This document shows positions 33,642 through 42,781 of a stretch of DNA of 64,000 nt, one piece after another. The stretch lies in assembly GCA_017569285.1 (NCBI GenBank), contig CP069419.1:62001-126000 (forward strand), read 5' to 3'. The stretch is from Clostridiales bacterium. GTDB lineage: Bacteria; Bacillota; Clostridia; Christensenellales; Aristaeellaceae. The first letter of the stretch is position 1. Every line of letters begins with the position of its first letter. The notes beneath the pieces are model-generated. The model was not told the origin of the DNA. It worked only from the letters and a program-made list of their open reading frames with translations, and did not search any database. A program made the position numbers and the translations under genes.

Positions 33642-35321
33642 TTATTTTCCTCCGGTCTTCAGTTTCTGAAGGTATGACGACATCACATAACCTTCAGCAG
33701 CGTCTGTTTTGACATGGGCCCATCCCGGAACGTCCAGTTCGTCCAGGACAATCAGATGCTGATGCTTTATCAGCCGCATAACCACCTGAGAAGCCATGGA
33801 AGGACGTGACCGGAGATTCAGTGTGCTTCCGTCGTCAATTCCTTCCACAGCAGCCATATATGCGCCATCCGGAATATTTTTGTCCGTTACCGGCATCAGA
33901 GTTGCCTGCGGAGCCGGCTCAATCTCTTCGGATTCATCTGCAATATGCGGAATCAGGATTTCAGGAACAGAGACCGGAGCCAGATCCTGTGTATTCATCT
34001 TCCTGAGCTCGCTTCCGGGAAAATAAAACCGGATTATTTCCTCAAAACTCTTTTTTCCTTCCGAGGCCATCCACTGGGCACCGCGCTGGCTCAGCCCCAC
34101 CCCATGTCCATAGCGTCCGGCCGTGATCTGAAAAAGAGTTTTCGTTTCATTAACAGTAACGATTTCATTTCCGTTTCCGCTGATCTCAATTCCAAGGGCA
34201 GCAAGCACATCTGGAAAAAGTTTCAGTGTAATGGTGAAAGAGCCGGCCGGTATGAACGGCCCGATTGTCCCGCCTGTCACTTTCCTGCCGGAAACGTCCA
34301 GTTTCATTTCCATTTCCGTATACAGACGGCTTGGAGCGGCATATTTCGGTTTTTTCAGGGATACCGATTCAATCCTGTCAATCCGGAATTCTGATTCACC
34401 GCCTGTAAACCCACCCGATATCCAGGCATCTTCCGAAAAAACAGCTTCCCGGATCAACCGGGTCATCCACCGGTATAATCCGGTTCCATCCTTCATCAAT
34501 ACGGCAGACCGGGTCAGGCTGTCCGGATTTGCCAGGTCCCATGGATCGTCCACCACCGCATAACAATCAGCATCAGTTTTACCTTTCCACACATTTTCCG
34601 GTATTTCCGTCTGGCCGCCATTGCTGGCTGAATAAAACCCGTCTGCTATTTTACCGTTTACGGTGACAACAATCCCTGCCGTATCCGAAACCGCTTTTGC
34701 TGCATTTTTATTGGAGGCTGATACGCCCTTAAATACCTGGTCATTGGTTGTGTCCACCACATCATAATCCCGTGTTCTGTTCATGTGCCTTACCGCATAG
34801 GTCCGGGCACAGACCGCCTGCGCTTTCAGCGCTTCCGGAGGAAAACTGTCATTCATCTCATACGGAACAACGCCCAGCAGATAATCTTCAAGGGCAAGAG
34901 AGATCACCGGCCTGATTTTTCCTTCTTCAGCCGTCAATACAAGATCTCCCGGATATAAACCTGAAGCGTTCATCAGGTATAAGCCTGAATCCTGACCGCC
35001 TGTTCCGCACCGGTTCAATGACATGGTTTTTCCAAATGACAGGGAGGCACCGTCGAGAAAAACCACCATCCGGTTTTCCCTGAGTTCAATATCGATCTGT
35101 GTATCCGGCTGAAGAAGCATCTCCATTCCGCTTTCACCCGTGATCAGATAAAGGCTTCCTGTTTTTATTTCCATATGCTGTCCGATATTCAGCCTGCGCA
35201 AAAGAACACGAAGCCGCATTTCTCCGTTATCCTCAGCTGAGGCTGATATTCCGGCGGCCCCGGCTGCGATGACCAGTCCGGTCAGAAATGCAAACAACCG
35301 GTATTTCAGCTTTCCAGTCAT
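33642..35321 (-). CDS. secreted SpoIID/LytB-domain protein with C-terminal SH3 domain
   Basis: 559 residues: a signal peptide (about 1-28), an N-terminal beta domain, a SpoIID/LytB domain (~140-450, including VVPYEMNDSFPPEALKAQA and GRYGHGVGLSQRGAQWMA), a Pro/Glu linker and an SH3b domain (~485-559). SpoIID is a lytic transglycosylase acting on denuded glycan strands during engulfment, but SpoIID-domain proteins also occur in non-sporulating cells. SH3 domains bind cell wall. I chose the ATG at 35321 (GGGGAGTGAATAAGTGT upstream); a GTG four codons earlier is the alternative. This does not by itself show that the organism sporulates. Confidence 0.88.
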   Translation of the reverse strand: MTGKLKYRLFAFLTGLVIAAGAAGISASAEDNGEMRLRVLLRRLNIGQHMEIKTGSLYLITGESGMEMLLQPDTQIDIELRENRMVVFLDGASLSFGKTMSLNRCGTGGQDSGLYLMNASGLYPGDLVLTAEEGKIRPVISLALEDYLLGVVPYEMNDSFPPEALKAQAVCARTYAVRHMNRTRDYDVVDTTNDQVFKGVSASNKNAAKAVSDTAGIVVTVNGKIADGFYSASNGGQTEIPENVWKGKTDADCYAVVDDPWDLANPDSLTRSAVLMKDGTGLYRWMTRLIREAVFSEDAWISGGFTGGESEFRIDRIESVSLKKPKYAAPSRLYTEMEMKLDVSGRKVTGGTIGPFIPAGSFTITLKLFPDVLAALGIEISGNGNEIVTVNETKTLFQITAGRYGHGVGLSQRGAQWMASEGKKSFEEIIRFYFPGSELRKMNTQDLAPVSVPEILIPHIADESEEIEPAPQATLMPVTDKNIPDGAYMAAVEGIDDGSTLNLRSRPSMASQVVMRLIKHQHLIVLDELDVPGWAHVKTDAAEGYVMSSYLQKLKTGGK

Positions 35322-35346
35322 ACACTTATTCACTCCCCGGGCTATT

Positions 35347-36417
35347 TCAGTCTCCGAAGCAAATGCCGATATTCCTTGCAGTTACGACCATATGATGATC
35401 CACCGGAACAGACTTTGGCACTCCGGCCACCTCACTGAGCGGATTATGGATAATATCATTTCCTTTCAGCGCGACGGTAACCCCGTAAACCTCATCCCGG
35501 ATCAGTTCGGCCGCATGAACGCCGAATTCCGTAGACAATACACGGTCAAAGGCGCTGGGCGTTCCGCCTCGCTGGATATGACCCGGAACAACGCTTCTCG
35601 CTTCCACACCGACCTTTTCCTGCAGAAGTTTTGCGACATAAGCACTTGAAGAAAAATGCCCGGCTGAACGGCGTGCTTCGCGCTCTTTCTTTTTCAATTT
35701 GGCTTCTTCCTTATCCATCGCGCCTTCCGCAACGGCGACAATCGTGAAGCCCTTGTTGCTTTCAGCACGCCGTTTCACGACTTCCGCAACACTGTCAATC
35801 GTATAGGGTATTTCCGGAATCAGAATTACATCCGCGCCGCCAGCCACACCGGAATAAAGCGTCAGCCATCCGGCTTTATTTCCCATTATTTCAATGACCA
35901 TAACCCGGCCGTGGCTGGCAGCAGTCGAATGGATGCGGTCGATCACTTCCGTGGCAATATCATTTGCCGTATGGAATCCAAAGGTGAAATCCGTGCCATA
36001 CAGATCATTGTCGATTGTTTTGGGCAGCCCGATCACATTCAGGCCTTCCTGGCTCAGAAGATTCGCCGTTTTGTGGGTTCCGTTACCGCCGAGTGTCACC
36101 AGACAGTCCAGCTTCAGGGATTTATAGGTCTTTTTCATTGCGGCGACTTTGTCCACTTTATCTTCGCCGATTTTCCGCATATCACGGAACGGCGTACGGC
36201 TGGTTCCCAGGATTGTTCCGCCCAGCGTCAGAATCCCGGAGAACTGTTTCCGGTCCATCTCCGTATAATCTCCTTCGATCAGGCCGCGGTATCCGTCATG
36301 GATACCGATAATTTCAGCGTCAAACATCTCATAGGCAGCCCGGGCCACGCCGCGGATCGCTGCATTCAGACCGGGGCAGTCTCCGCCGCTGGTCAGGATT
36401 CCGATTCTTCTTTTCAT
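35347..36417 (-). CDS. pfkA: 6-phosphofructokinase
   Basis: 356 residues. Motifs of the PfkA family are complete: GGDCPGLNAAIRG, LGTSRTPF, PKTIDND (catalytic base), MGNKAGWLTL and GHIQRGGTPSAFDR. The phosphate loop reads GGNGTHKT, so the aspartate usually placed after the two glycines is asparagine. The lysine in PKTIDND occurs in group III ATP enzymes and in pyrophosphate-dependent enzymes; the glycine next to the loop favours ATP. The donor is inferred, not proven. AAAGGGGAACGG precedes two adjacent ATG codons; the second gives better spacing. Confidence 0.9.
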   Translation of the reverse strand: MKRRIGILTSGGDCPGLNAAIRGVARAAYEMFDAEIIGIHDGYRGLIEGDYTEMDRKQFSGILTLGGTILGTSRTPFRDMRKIGEDKVDKVAAMKKTYKSLKLDCLVTLGGNGTHKTANLLSQEGLNVIGLPKTIDNDLYGTDFTFGFHTANDIATEVIDRIHSTAASHGRVMVIEIMGNKAGWLTLYSGVAGGADVILIPEIPYTIDSVAEVVKRRAESNKGFTIVAVAEGAMDKEEAKLKKKEREARRSAGHFSSSAYVAKLLQEKVGVEARSVVPGHIQRGGTPSAFDRVLSTEFGVHAAELIRDEVYGVTVALKGNDIIHNPLSEVAGVPKSVPVDHHMVVTARNIGICFGD

Positions 36418-36568
36418 CATCCGTTCCCCTTTCCAAATTGAGGATATCTCACCCATGCCATTACCTGATGATTATACCATTGAAGAGCATGGAATGAAAT
36501 GGTTTTCTGCGGTTGCGTTTTCAACTTTCGGATGATATAATTTTCCGAAACAGATCGGAGGCGAAAGT

Positions 36569-37441
36569 ATGCGGAGCATGACAGGCTGCGGCACGGGGGT
36601 TGTCCGTCGGGACGAATGGGAAGCAACAGTTGATATCAAGACCGTCAATCACCGTTTTCTCGATATCGGAATGCGCCTTCCGCGGAATCTCTCATTCCTC
36701 GAACAGCCTGTCCGGAACTGCATCAGTACCCGGATCCGCAGGGGACACGCAGATGTTTTTATCACGATCCGCAACATCAGTACTTCCGCTTCCCGCGTTG
36801 TCACTGATTATGACCTGGCAGCACATTACATCGAGATTGCACGGGAACTGTCCAGGCAAACCGGAGCGGAAAATGACATGACCGTCAGCCGGATTCTCCG
36901 GATGGAGGGTGTCACTTCCGTGGAAGAGGCAGAACTGAACCAGGATCTGATCACTGAAATCTGTACGGAAGCATCTTCCATTGCAATTGACCATCTGATC
37001 GGAATGCGGGAAATCGAAGGAACCCACCTGCGTACAGACCTGAGAACCCATCTGGATGCCGCAGCATCCCTGCGCGATCATATTCTGGAAAGAGCCCCCC
37101 TGGTTGTCTCAGAATACCGTGAAAAACTGGAAGCAAGACTGAAGACCCTTCTGTCTGAGAGTCCTGATCCGGTACGGATTTCGCAGGAAGTTGCCATTAT
37201 TGCCGATCGCTGCGCAATCGATGAAGAACTGGCCCGCCTGGAAAGCCATATCCGTCAGTTTATGATTTACCTGGATGAAAAGGATGAAATCGGCAAAAAA
37301 ATGGATTTTCTGGTTCAGGAGATGAATCGTGAAGCCAATACTATCGGTTCAAAAGCATCTGATGCTGCCATTGCCCAGTTCGTTGTGGACCTGAAGAGCG
37401 AAATTGAGAAGATGCGTGAGCAGATACAGAATGTGGAGTGA
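36569..37441 (+). CDS. yicC: YicC/YloC-family endoribonuclease
   Basis: 290 residues, full family length, starting MRSMTGCGTG and containing the conserved VKTVNHRFLDI-like segment DIKTVNHRFLDIGMRLP and the C-terminal KKMDFLVQEMNREANTIGSK. YicC proteins are stress-linked endoribonucleases that interact with RNA decay. The position ahead of remA-gmk-rpoZ-coaBC is conserved in Firmicutes. GGAGGCGAAAGT precedes the ATG. Confidence 0.92.
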   Translation: MRSMTGCGTGVVRRDEWEATVDIKTVNHRFLDIGMRLPRNLSFLEQPVRNCISTRIRRGHADVFITIRNISTSASRVVTDYDLAAHYIEIARELSRQTGAENDMTVSRILRMEGVTSVEEAELNQDLITEICTEASSIAIDHLIGMREIEGTHLRTDLRTHLDAAASLRDHILERAPLVVSEYREKLEARLKTLLSESPDPVRISQEVAIIADRCAIDEELARLESHIRQFMIYLDEKDEIGKKMDFLVQEMNREANTIGSKASDAAIAQFVVDLKSEIEKMREQIQNVE

Positions 37442-37447
37442 TCGGGA

Positions 37448-37705
37448 ATGAAGCTTGCCAACATCGGATACGGAAACATGATTTCCGTCCAGCGGCTGAT
37501 TGCCATTGTTTCACCGGATGCCGCTCCTGTACGGCGGATGATTCAGGACGCCCGGGACAACGGACATGTGATCGATGCAACATGCGGTCATAAAACACGG
37601 GCTGTTCTCATTATGGATTCAGAACATATCATTCTCTCTCCGCTTATGCCCGAAACTGTCGCGGCCAGAATCGATGAAAGAAAAGAAGGGGAGGATATTC
37701 CGTGA
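37448..37705 (+). CDS. remA: RemA-family DNA-binding regulator (DUF370)
   Basis: 85 residues matching RemA along its length: [23 protein letters not shown], split here as [13 protein letters not shown] and [14 protein letters not shown], and the conserved [15 protein letters not shown]. RemA forms ring-like oligomers that bind DNA and, in Bacillus, activates matrix and osmoprotection genes. It overlaps gmk by 4 bp (GTGA) and follows yicC by 6 bp. Confidence 0.92.
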   Translation: MKLANIGYGNMISVQRLIAIVSPDAAPVRRMIQDARDNGHVIDATCGHKTRAVLIMDSEHIILSPLMPETVAARIDERKEGEDIP

Positions 37706-38304
37706 AAGATTCCAGAAAGGGAATGCTCCTGGTTATTTCCGGACCGTCCGGTGCCGGAAAAGGAACCCTGGTATCCAAACTTCTTGACAAGGATCCCTCC
37801 TTTGTGTTTTCAGTCAGTGTCACAACCCGCGGAAAACGTGAAAATGAAATCGAGGATGTCCATTATCACTTTATTTCTGACGCGGAATATGATAAACTAC
37901 TCGCCGAGGACCGGTTTCTGGAACACGCCAGTGTTCATGGCCATCGTTACGGAACTTTGAAAAGCGAAGTGTACGAGCGAATGGAACGCGGACAGAATGT
38001 GCTCCTGGATATTGATCCGCAGGGCGCCAGATCCGTGATGGAAAAGGAACCTGACTGTGTCAGCGTCTTTATCCTTCCGCCGAGTTACCATGACCTGAAG
38101 GTACGGCTCCATACCCGCAACACGGAGAAGGAAGAAGAAATCCAGCGGCGGCTTAATAATGCCAAAGGCGAAATTGAACAGATGGGCCGGTATCGTTACC
38201 TGATTGTGAATGATGACCTGGAACTGGCATTCGACCAGCTTCTGTCCATCGTGCGGGCAGAAAAACATAATTCTGTCCGTTATTTCCCGGTAGTTGAAGA
38301 TTAA
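37702..38304 (+). CDS. gmk: guanylate kinase
   Basis: 200 residues; converts GMP to GDP with ATP. The P-loop GPSGAGKGT lies at 14-22. The GMP-binding segment [20 protein letters not shown] and the lid region with paired arginines ([16 protein letters not shown]) are intact. Start is GTG with GGGGAGG upstream. Confidence 0.95.
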   Translation: MKDSRKGMLLVISGPSGAGKGTLVSKLLDKDPSFVFSVSVTTRGKRENEIEDVHYHFISDAEYDKLLAEDRFLEHASVHGHRYGTLKSEVYERMERGQNVLLDIDPQGARSVMEKEPDCVSVFILPPSYHDLKVRLHTRNTEKEEEIQRRLNNAKGEIEQMGRYRYLIVNDDLELAFDQLLSIVRAEKHNSVRYFPVVED

Positions 38305-38320
38305 CAGGAGGAAAGAAAAA

Positions 38321-38539
38321 ATGTCCATTGTAGATCCCAGTGTCCTGGAACTGCTGAATCATGCCGAAAGCCGTTATACCCTGGTTGTTGAAGCCAGCAA
38401 GCGCGGCCGTGAGATCGTCAACGGCGCTATGCCGATGATCGATGCTGAGGGAATGAAGCCTCTGAAGGTTGCTGTTGAAGAGATCAACCGCGGACTTCTG
38501 ACATACGACAATCCTGTTGAACAAGAGGAGCAGGCTTAA
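38321..38539 (+). CDS. rpoZ: RNA polymerase omega subunit
   Basis: 72 residues starting MSIVDPSVLELLNHAESRYT, with the conserved SKRGREIVNG helix and a C-terminal EEINRG segment. Omega helps assemble RNA polymerase. AGGAGGAAAG is placed for this ATG; a longer frame upstream is rejected. It lies between gmk and coaBC as usual. Confidence 0.94.
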   Translation: MSIVDPSVLELLNHAESRYTLVVEASKRGREIVNGAMPMIDAEGMKPLKVAVEEINRGLLTYDNPVEQEEQA

Positions 38540-38541
38540 TC

Positions 38542-39753
38542 ATGGATCTGACCGGAAGAGAAATCGTTCTGGGCGTTACGGGAGGCATCGCGGCATATAA
38601 AAGTGCCGAGATTGTCTCCCGTTTGCGTCATCTGGGCGCCCATGTCCATGTGATTATGACCCGGAACGCCACGGAATTTGTTTCTCCGCTTACATTCCAG
38701 ACCCTGTCGGCCAATCCCGTGGTTACCGACACATTTGCAGCACCTGAATACTGGAATGTTGAGCATGTTGCGCTCGCCAAACTGGCAGATATATTTGTTG
38801 TCGCTCCCGCGACTGCCAATATCCTTGCCAAGATGGCATGCGGAATTGCCGATGATATGCTGTCCACAACTTTGCTTGCAACAAAAGCACCCATCCTTGC
38901 TGCTCCGGCAATGAATACCGGAATGTGGACATCGGCCGCGACACAAGCCAACGTTTCAGTTCTTCAGGAACGCGGTGTACACCTGATCGGACCTGCCAGC
39001 GGGATCCTCGCCTGCGGAGACGAAGGCGCCGGCAGGATGAGCGAGCCCGAAGAAATCGTCCATGAAATTGAACGGATCCTTTCTGCCGGGCAAGACCTTA
39101 CCGGACTGAAAGTGCTGATTACTGCCGGTGCGACCCGTGAAAGACTTGATCCGGTCCGATTCCTGACCAATGACTCCAGCGGTAAAATGGGATTTGCGCT
39201 GGCTGAAGCCGCACGGGACCGTGGTGCTGATGTGACCGTAGTTTGCGGAAGCGTTACCGCACCCATTCCACGGAATGTTTCTGTCATCCGAATTGAATCG
39301 GCGGAAGATTTACTGAAAGCCATGTCTGAACAGGCTCCGCTTCACGATATTGTTATCCAGGCAGCCGCCGTTGCGGATTACCGGCCTGCTGCCGCTGAAG
39401 ACATGAAAATCAAAAAGAAAAAAGGGCAGGAGATGATTCTGACCCTCGTAGAAAATCCGGATGTCGCAAAAGCAGTCGGCAAAATGAAAAAAGACGGACA
39501 GACCCTCGTCGGTTTCGCAGCTGAAACAGATCATCTCCGGGAATTTGCGCAGGAGAAACTCACAAAGAAAAACCTCGACCTGATTGTTGCCAATGATGTG
39601 ACAAAAGAAGGCGCCGGATTCAATACCGACACGAATATTGCCACGCTGATCAGCAAAACCGGTTCGAGGGATTATCCGCTGATGAGCAAGCGCGAACTTG
39701 CAGATATTATCCTCAATTCAGTCATTGAGATCCGAAGCGGAACTCAGTCCTGA
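38542..39753 (+). CDS. coaBC: bifunctional phosphopantothenoylcysteine decarboxylase / phosphopantothenate-cysteine ligase
   Basis: 403 residues. The CoaC flavoprotein half has active-site His75 (NVEHVALAK) and the PAMNTGMW motif at 122-129. The CoaB half has PVRFLTNDSSGKMG and the lysine-rich KIKKKKG segment. Together they make 4'-phosphopantetheine for coenzyme A. Its 3' end overlaps the convergent rsfS by 10 bp. priA, which often follows in Firmicutes, is not here. Confidence 0.95.
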   Translation: MDLTGREIVLGVTGGIAAYKSAEIVSRLRHLGAHVHVIMTRNATEFVSPLTFQTLSANPVVTDTFAAPEYWNVEHVALAKLADIFVVAPATANILAKMACGIADDMLSTTLLATKAPILAAPAMNTGMWTSAATQANVSVLQERGVHLIGPASGILACGDEGAGRMSEPEEIVHEIERILSAGQDLTGLKVLITAGATRERLDPVRFLTNDSSGKMGFALAEAARDRGADVTVVCGSVTAPIPRNVSVIRIESAEDLLKAMSEQAPLHDIVIQAAAVADYRPAAAEDMKIKKKKGQEMILTLVENPDVAKAVGKMKKDGQTLVGFAAETDHLREFAQEKLTKKNLDLIVANDVTKEGAGFNTDTNIATLISKTGSRDYPLMSKRELADIILNSVIEIRSGTQS

Positions 39754-40109
39754 ACCGACTGGTCGAACGGCAGCGCCAGTAAATTGGTTCCATCGTTCCA
39801 CAGGCGGTCCAGTCCGTAATAAGCCCGTTCATCCCGATGAAACAGATGAACCATAATATATCCATAGTCCAATACAGCCCAACGCCCTTCATTCCGGCCT
39901 TCACTGCGACGCAGCTGAAGGCCTTTTTTCGCCATCAGTTCATCGACCGCGTCCGTCAGGCTGGATACCTGGGCAGCTGTCCTTGCGGTTGCAATCACCA
40001 TATAGTCACAAAGTACAGTCAGATGGCTTACATTCAGTACAACAATATCTGAGGCTTTCCGTTCATACAGAAGACGGGCTGTATCCAGTGCAGATTCCTG
40101 ATAATCCAT
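39744..40109 (-). CDS. rsfS: ribosomal silencing factor RsfS
   Basis: 121 residues matching RsfS/YbeB (VVLNVSHLTVLCDYMVIATA, LRRSEGRNEGRWAVLDYG and VHLFHRDERAYYGLDRLW). RsfS binds ribosomal protein L14 and blocks subunit joining in starvation. GGAGGAATATTG precedes the ATG. It lies downstream of the NadD-YqeK fusion, a conserved neighbourhood. Confidence 0.94.
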   Translation of the reverse strand: MDYQESALDTARLLYERKASDIVVLNVSHLTVLCDYMVIATARTAAQVSSLTDAVDELMAKKGLQLRRSEGRNEGRWAVLDYGYIMVHLFHRDERAYYGLDRLWNDGTNLLALPFDQSVQD

Positions 40110-40175
40110 TCAATATTCCTCCATTTTATTATTCAACCGTGTTAACGGCCAATCCCATCCATAAATACCGTCCGC

Positions 40176-41186
40176 TTACTGAACATCCTGGGATCTGAGC
40201 CAGTCAATCGTATCCCGCGTACGGGGATGCAGATACCATCCGTTTGAGAGAACCTGGTCACGGACTCCTTCCAGGGACAGCAGAAGCGCTTTCTCAAGGG
40301 ATGTTTCCGCAAGGCATCGGATTTCGTCCAGATGCGGATACGGCATTCTTCCCGGTTCAATGGAATCAGCAAGGCATACACACATGGAAAGGCGGCTCAT
40401 TCCAGGACGGCCGGTATTATGACTGGCAACCGCATCAATAATATCCGGATCAGTAACTCCATACATCCGCTGAATCAGGCACGCGCCGGCAATTGAATGA
40501 AGCAGGGAATCCTGACTTAGCATTTGCTCATCCACAATCATTCCGTTTTCAGCGATAATCCGTTGCATTTCCGCCAGTGAAAGGTTTTTGGCACAGTCAT
40601 GCAGAAGTCCAGCTTTTTCTGCCTTTTCCGGATTTTCCCCAAATCTTTCGGCCAGAAGGCGGGCAGTCGCCGCAACCGAAAGTGAATGGGCAAAGCGGTG
40701 AGGCTTCAATGCAGAAAACAGGCATTCCAGCCATCTGCCGGATTCCACGATCCTGGCCGGAATACCATATAAACCGGCCGCTGAAATATATTCATATACA
40801 GGAAGCGGAACAGATATGGAGCCGAAGCATACATTGCGTGAACCAAGCCTGATTTCTCCAACAATCATATTATTGAATCCGGATACTGTATCTGCCGGTT
40901 CGCTGATAATAACCAGTTCATCATCCGGATATTTCCCCTGAAGGAATTCCATCCTTTCCGCAATGCATTCCTGTTCTGTCCTTACCGGAATAAGGTTCGC
41001 GGTATCCGAGCAGGCGGCAACGAGCATGCGCCACCGGATCCCGTAAGATTCTTCTGCCTTTCCGGACAAAAGACCCATCAGCACAAATGAAAGCCCCAGT
41101 TTCCCGGCAGCGGAAAGCGCAGCCTCCAGGTGTCCGGCATTTACCGGGTCAAATCCATCAAAAAAAACCCCGACCTTCCGCTTCAT
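40176..41186 (-). CDS. fusion of a degenerate NadD-like domain and a YqeK HD phosphohydrolase domain
   Basis: 336 residues. The first ~170 resemble NadD (nicotinate-mononucleotide adenylyltransferase), but the signature reads FFDGFDPVNAGHL, where NadD has a His one residue after the Pro. The first His of the HxGH motif is thus missing, and activity is doubtful. The C-terminal ~165 residues are a YqeK-type HD domain with HRFAHSLSV and LLHDCAKNL; YqeK cleaves Ap4A. Fused forms of this pair are known. I chose the ATG at 41186 (AAGGGGC upstream); GTG six codons earlier has no site. rsfS follows. Confidence 0.85.
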   Translation of the reverse strand: MKRKVGVFFDGFDPVNAGHLEAALSAAGKLGLSFVLMGLLSGKAEESYGIRWRMLVAACSDTANLIPVRTEQECIAERMEFLQGKYPDDELVIISEPADTVSGFNNMIVGEIRLGSRNVCFGSISVPLPVYEYISAAGLYGIPARIVESGRWLECLFSALKPHRFAHSLSVAATARLLAERFGENPEKAEKAGLLHDCAKNLSLAEMQRIIAENGMIVDEQMLSQDSLLHSIAGACLIQRMYGVTDPDIIDAVASHNTGRPGMSRLSMCVCLADSIEPGRMPYPHLDEIRCLAETSLEKALLLSLEGVRDQVLSNGWYLHPRTRDTIDWLRSQDVQ

Positions 41187-41222
41187 CAGGAAAAGCCCCT
41201 TCACTTCTTATGCATCTGCTTT

Positions 41223-41251
41223 ATTATAATCGAAAAATATAAAAGATTAAA
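41223..41251 (-). promoter_or_regulatory. promoter of the NadD-YqeK/rsfS pair
   Basis: TTTAAT and TATAAT on the minus strand with 17 bp between them, about 40 bp before the start. Confidence 0.5.
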
Positions 41252-41276
41252 GAGCAAGAAAATGTAAAATCCGGTG

Positions 41277-41304
41277 TTGATTTTTCCCACAAATTGATTA
41301 TAAT
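41277..41304 (+). promoter_or_regulatory. promoter of the ABC importer operon
   Basis: TTGATT and TATAAT separated by 16 bp, about 55 bp before the binding-protein start. Confidence 0.7.
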
Positions 41305-41358
41305 GACTGTAAAGGGCAGGCGAAACTGCCACACAATAAAATAAAAGGAGATTTCGGT

Positions 41359-42654
41359 ATGAAAAAATTTTTTTGCATTGTACTTGCATTGCTGATGGTG
41401 CTTTCCATGGTATCATTTGCGGGTGCTGAAACCCTTGAGGAAATCATTGCCCAGGCTCAGACCATGCCCAATGAAGAACTGTTCAAAAAGGCGATTGAAG
41501 AAGCCAACGGAAAGAGCCTCCTGGGTATCGGCAACTCCAGCCGCGGAAAAACCGCAAAAGAAACCTTCATTGAAGTACTGAAAGGCATAGATCCGAATTT
41601 CGACACGACGATCGAATGGACCCAGCCCAAGAACAACACGATCTTTGAAGCCCTGAAAGGATCGAATGAATATTTCGTCACCCTGATCCAGGACGGCAAC
41701 CAGATCCAGAGCAAGATGCTGAATACCGGCGAACTGCTCAATTTTGTTCCTTATGACTGGGCAAACGCAGAAGGTGTTGCCAAGGAAAACAACGAGAATC
41801 CGCTTGCGCTCCAGACTCTGAACAAGGTATTCGAGTTCAACAATGTCGGCGGAGCTTCCTACAAGAACTGCTGGGACTTTGTTGCTCCCGATGTGCATCC
41901 GCTCTTCATGGGCGTTAACTCTGAACCGGTCGGCAAGAACTTCCTCTATATGCTGACCCGCGATGATTATGCCGCAATCGTCAAAGATGCATACGACAAG
42001 CTGGATGCAGACAAGCAGGCGGTATTTGCTCCGACCGTGGAGGAAATGGAAGCCGAAGCTGCCGATCTGGGCTTTGAGGGTGAAAACATCAAGTATGCCC
42101 TTGCATGGATCAAGCTCTGGTGCGAACAGTATCACGAGGAAACCGATGACGGCCCGATCTGCACAACCCTGGTTGACAAGAGCGCTGCCGGACAGTGCGG
42201 TCTGCTTGTTTATTCCAAACTCCGCAGTGTGGAAGAGAGTGAATCCGTATCTGTCAACAATGTCACCGTTGCCGCATATCAGGATGATTATGAAGGCTTC
42301 GGCGGTTATGCCTACAAGCACTATATGATGATCCCGAAGGCAACCCAGTATCCGTGGACGGCCTGCGCTTTCATCGCCTATATCACGACCACCCAGGAAG
42401 GTTTCAAGGCCTGGGGCAAGGATATGGGCGGTTACGCTCCTGTGCCTGCCTGCATGCAGGATCACAGCAAGGATGGCAACAAGCTGGATGAAAACGGAAA
42501 CCGCACGGATGAAGTTGAATTTGCAGCCAAGAATGACCGCGGCTATGACTGGTGGCTGAATGAAGGAAAGCTGATTGTGGAAGATCCTGCATACTGCGCT
42601 TCTGTCGCTGACACGATGGGCGACTGGATCGACCTGATTATCGGTATGAAGTAA
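41359..42654 (+). CDS. ABC importer extracellular substrate-binding protein
   Basis: 431 residues with an N-terminal signal peptide (FCIVLALLMVLSMVSFAGAE; cleavage after AGA). No lipobox cysteine is visible, which is unusual for a Gram-positive binding protein, since these are normally anchored as lipoproteins. The fold resembles type-II binding proteins of the iron(III)/spermidine group, and the downstream permease and ATPase are of the same group. No ligand-defining residues can be recognised. AAAGGAG precedes the ATG. Intracellular stability of the downstream message may be set by two hairpins that follow. Confidence 0.85.
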   Translation: MKKFFCIVLALLMVLSMVSFAGAETLEEIIAQAQTMPNEELFKKAIEEANGKSLLGIGNSSRGKTAKETFIEVLKGIDPNFDTTIEWTQPKNNTIFEALKGSNEYFVTLIQDGNQIQSKMLNTGELLNFVPYDWANAEGVAKENNENPLALQTLNKVFEFNNVGGASYKNCWDFVAPDVHPLFMGVNSEPVGKNFLYMLTRDDYAAIVKDAYDKLDADKQAVFAPTVEEMEAEAADLGFEGENIKYALAWIKLWCEQYHEETDDGPICTTLVDKSAAGQCGLLVYSKLRSVEESESVSVNNVTVAAYQDDYEGFGGYAYKHYMMIPKATQYPWTACAFIAYITTTQEGFKAWGKDMGGYAPVPACMQDHSKDGNKLDENGNRTDEVEFAAKNDRGYDWWLNEGKLIVEDPAYCASVADTMGDWIDLIIGMK

Positions 42655-42664
42655 GAAATCTTCA

Positions 42665-42758
42665 GGATAGCCCCTGGGCGGCGCACCGGTATCGGTACGC
42701 CGCCTATCCCTATTGATGGGTTTAATTTTTTCCTGCTTTATCCAATTAATAAAGCAGG
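42665..42758 (+). promoter_or_regulatory. two stem-loops between binding-protein and permease genes
   Basis: The first hairpin (42665-42709) has outer stem GGATAG/CTATCC and inner stem GGCGGCG/CGCCGCC. The second (42732-42758) has a perfect 10-bp stem CCTGCTTTAT/ATAAAGCAGG. There is a weak T-run between them. Such elements usually lower expression of permease genes relative to the binding protein and stabilise its mRNA. Confidence 0.7.
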
Positions 42759-42781
42759 ATGATCTGAAAGGGGACTGAGAA

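Noticed and set aside
33642-35321. Proof that the organism forms spores
   Set aside because: SpoIID-domain proteins with SH3 modules also occur in non-sporulating Clostridia, and no other sporulation gene is in the window.
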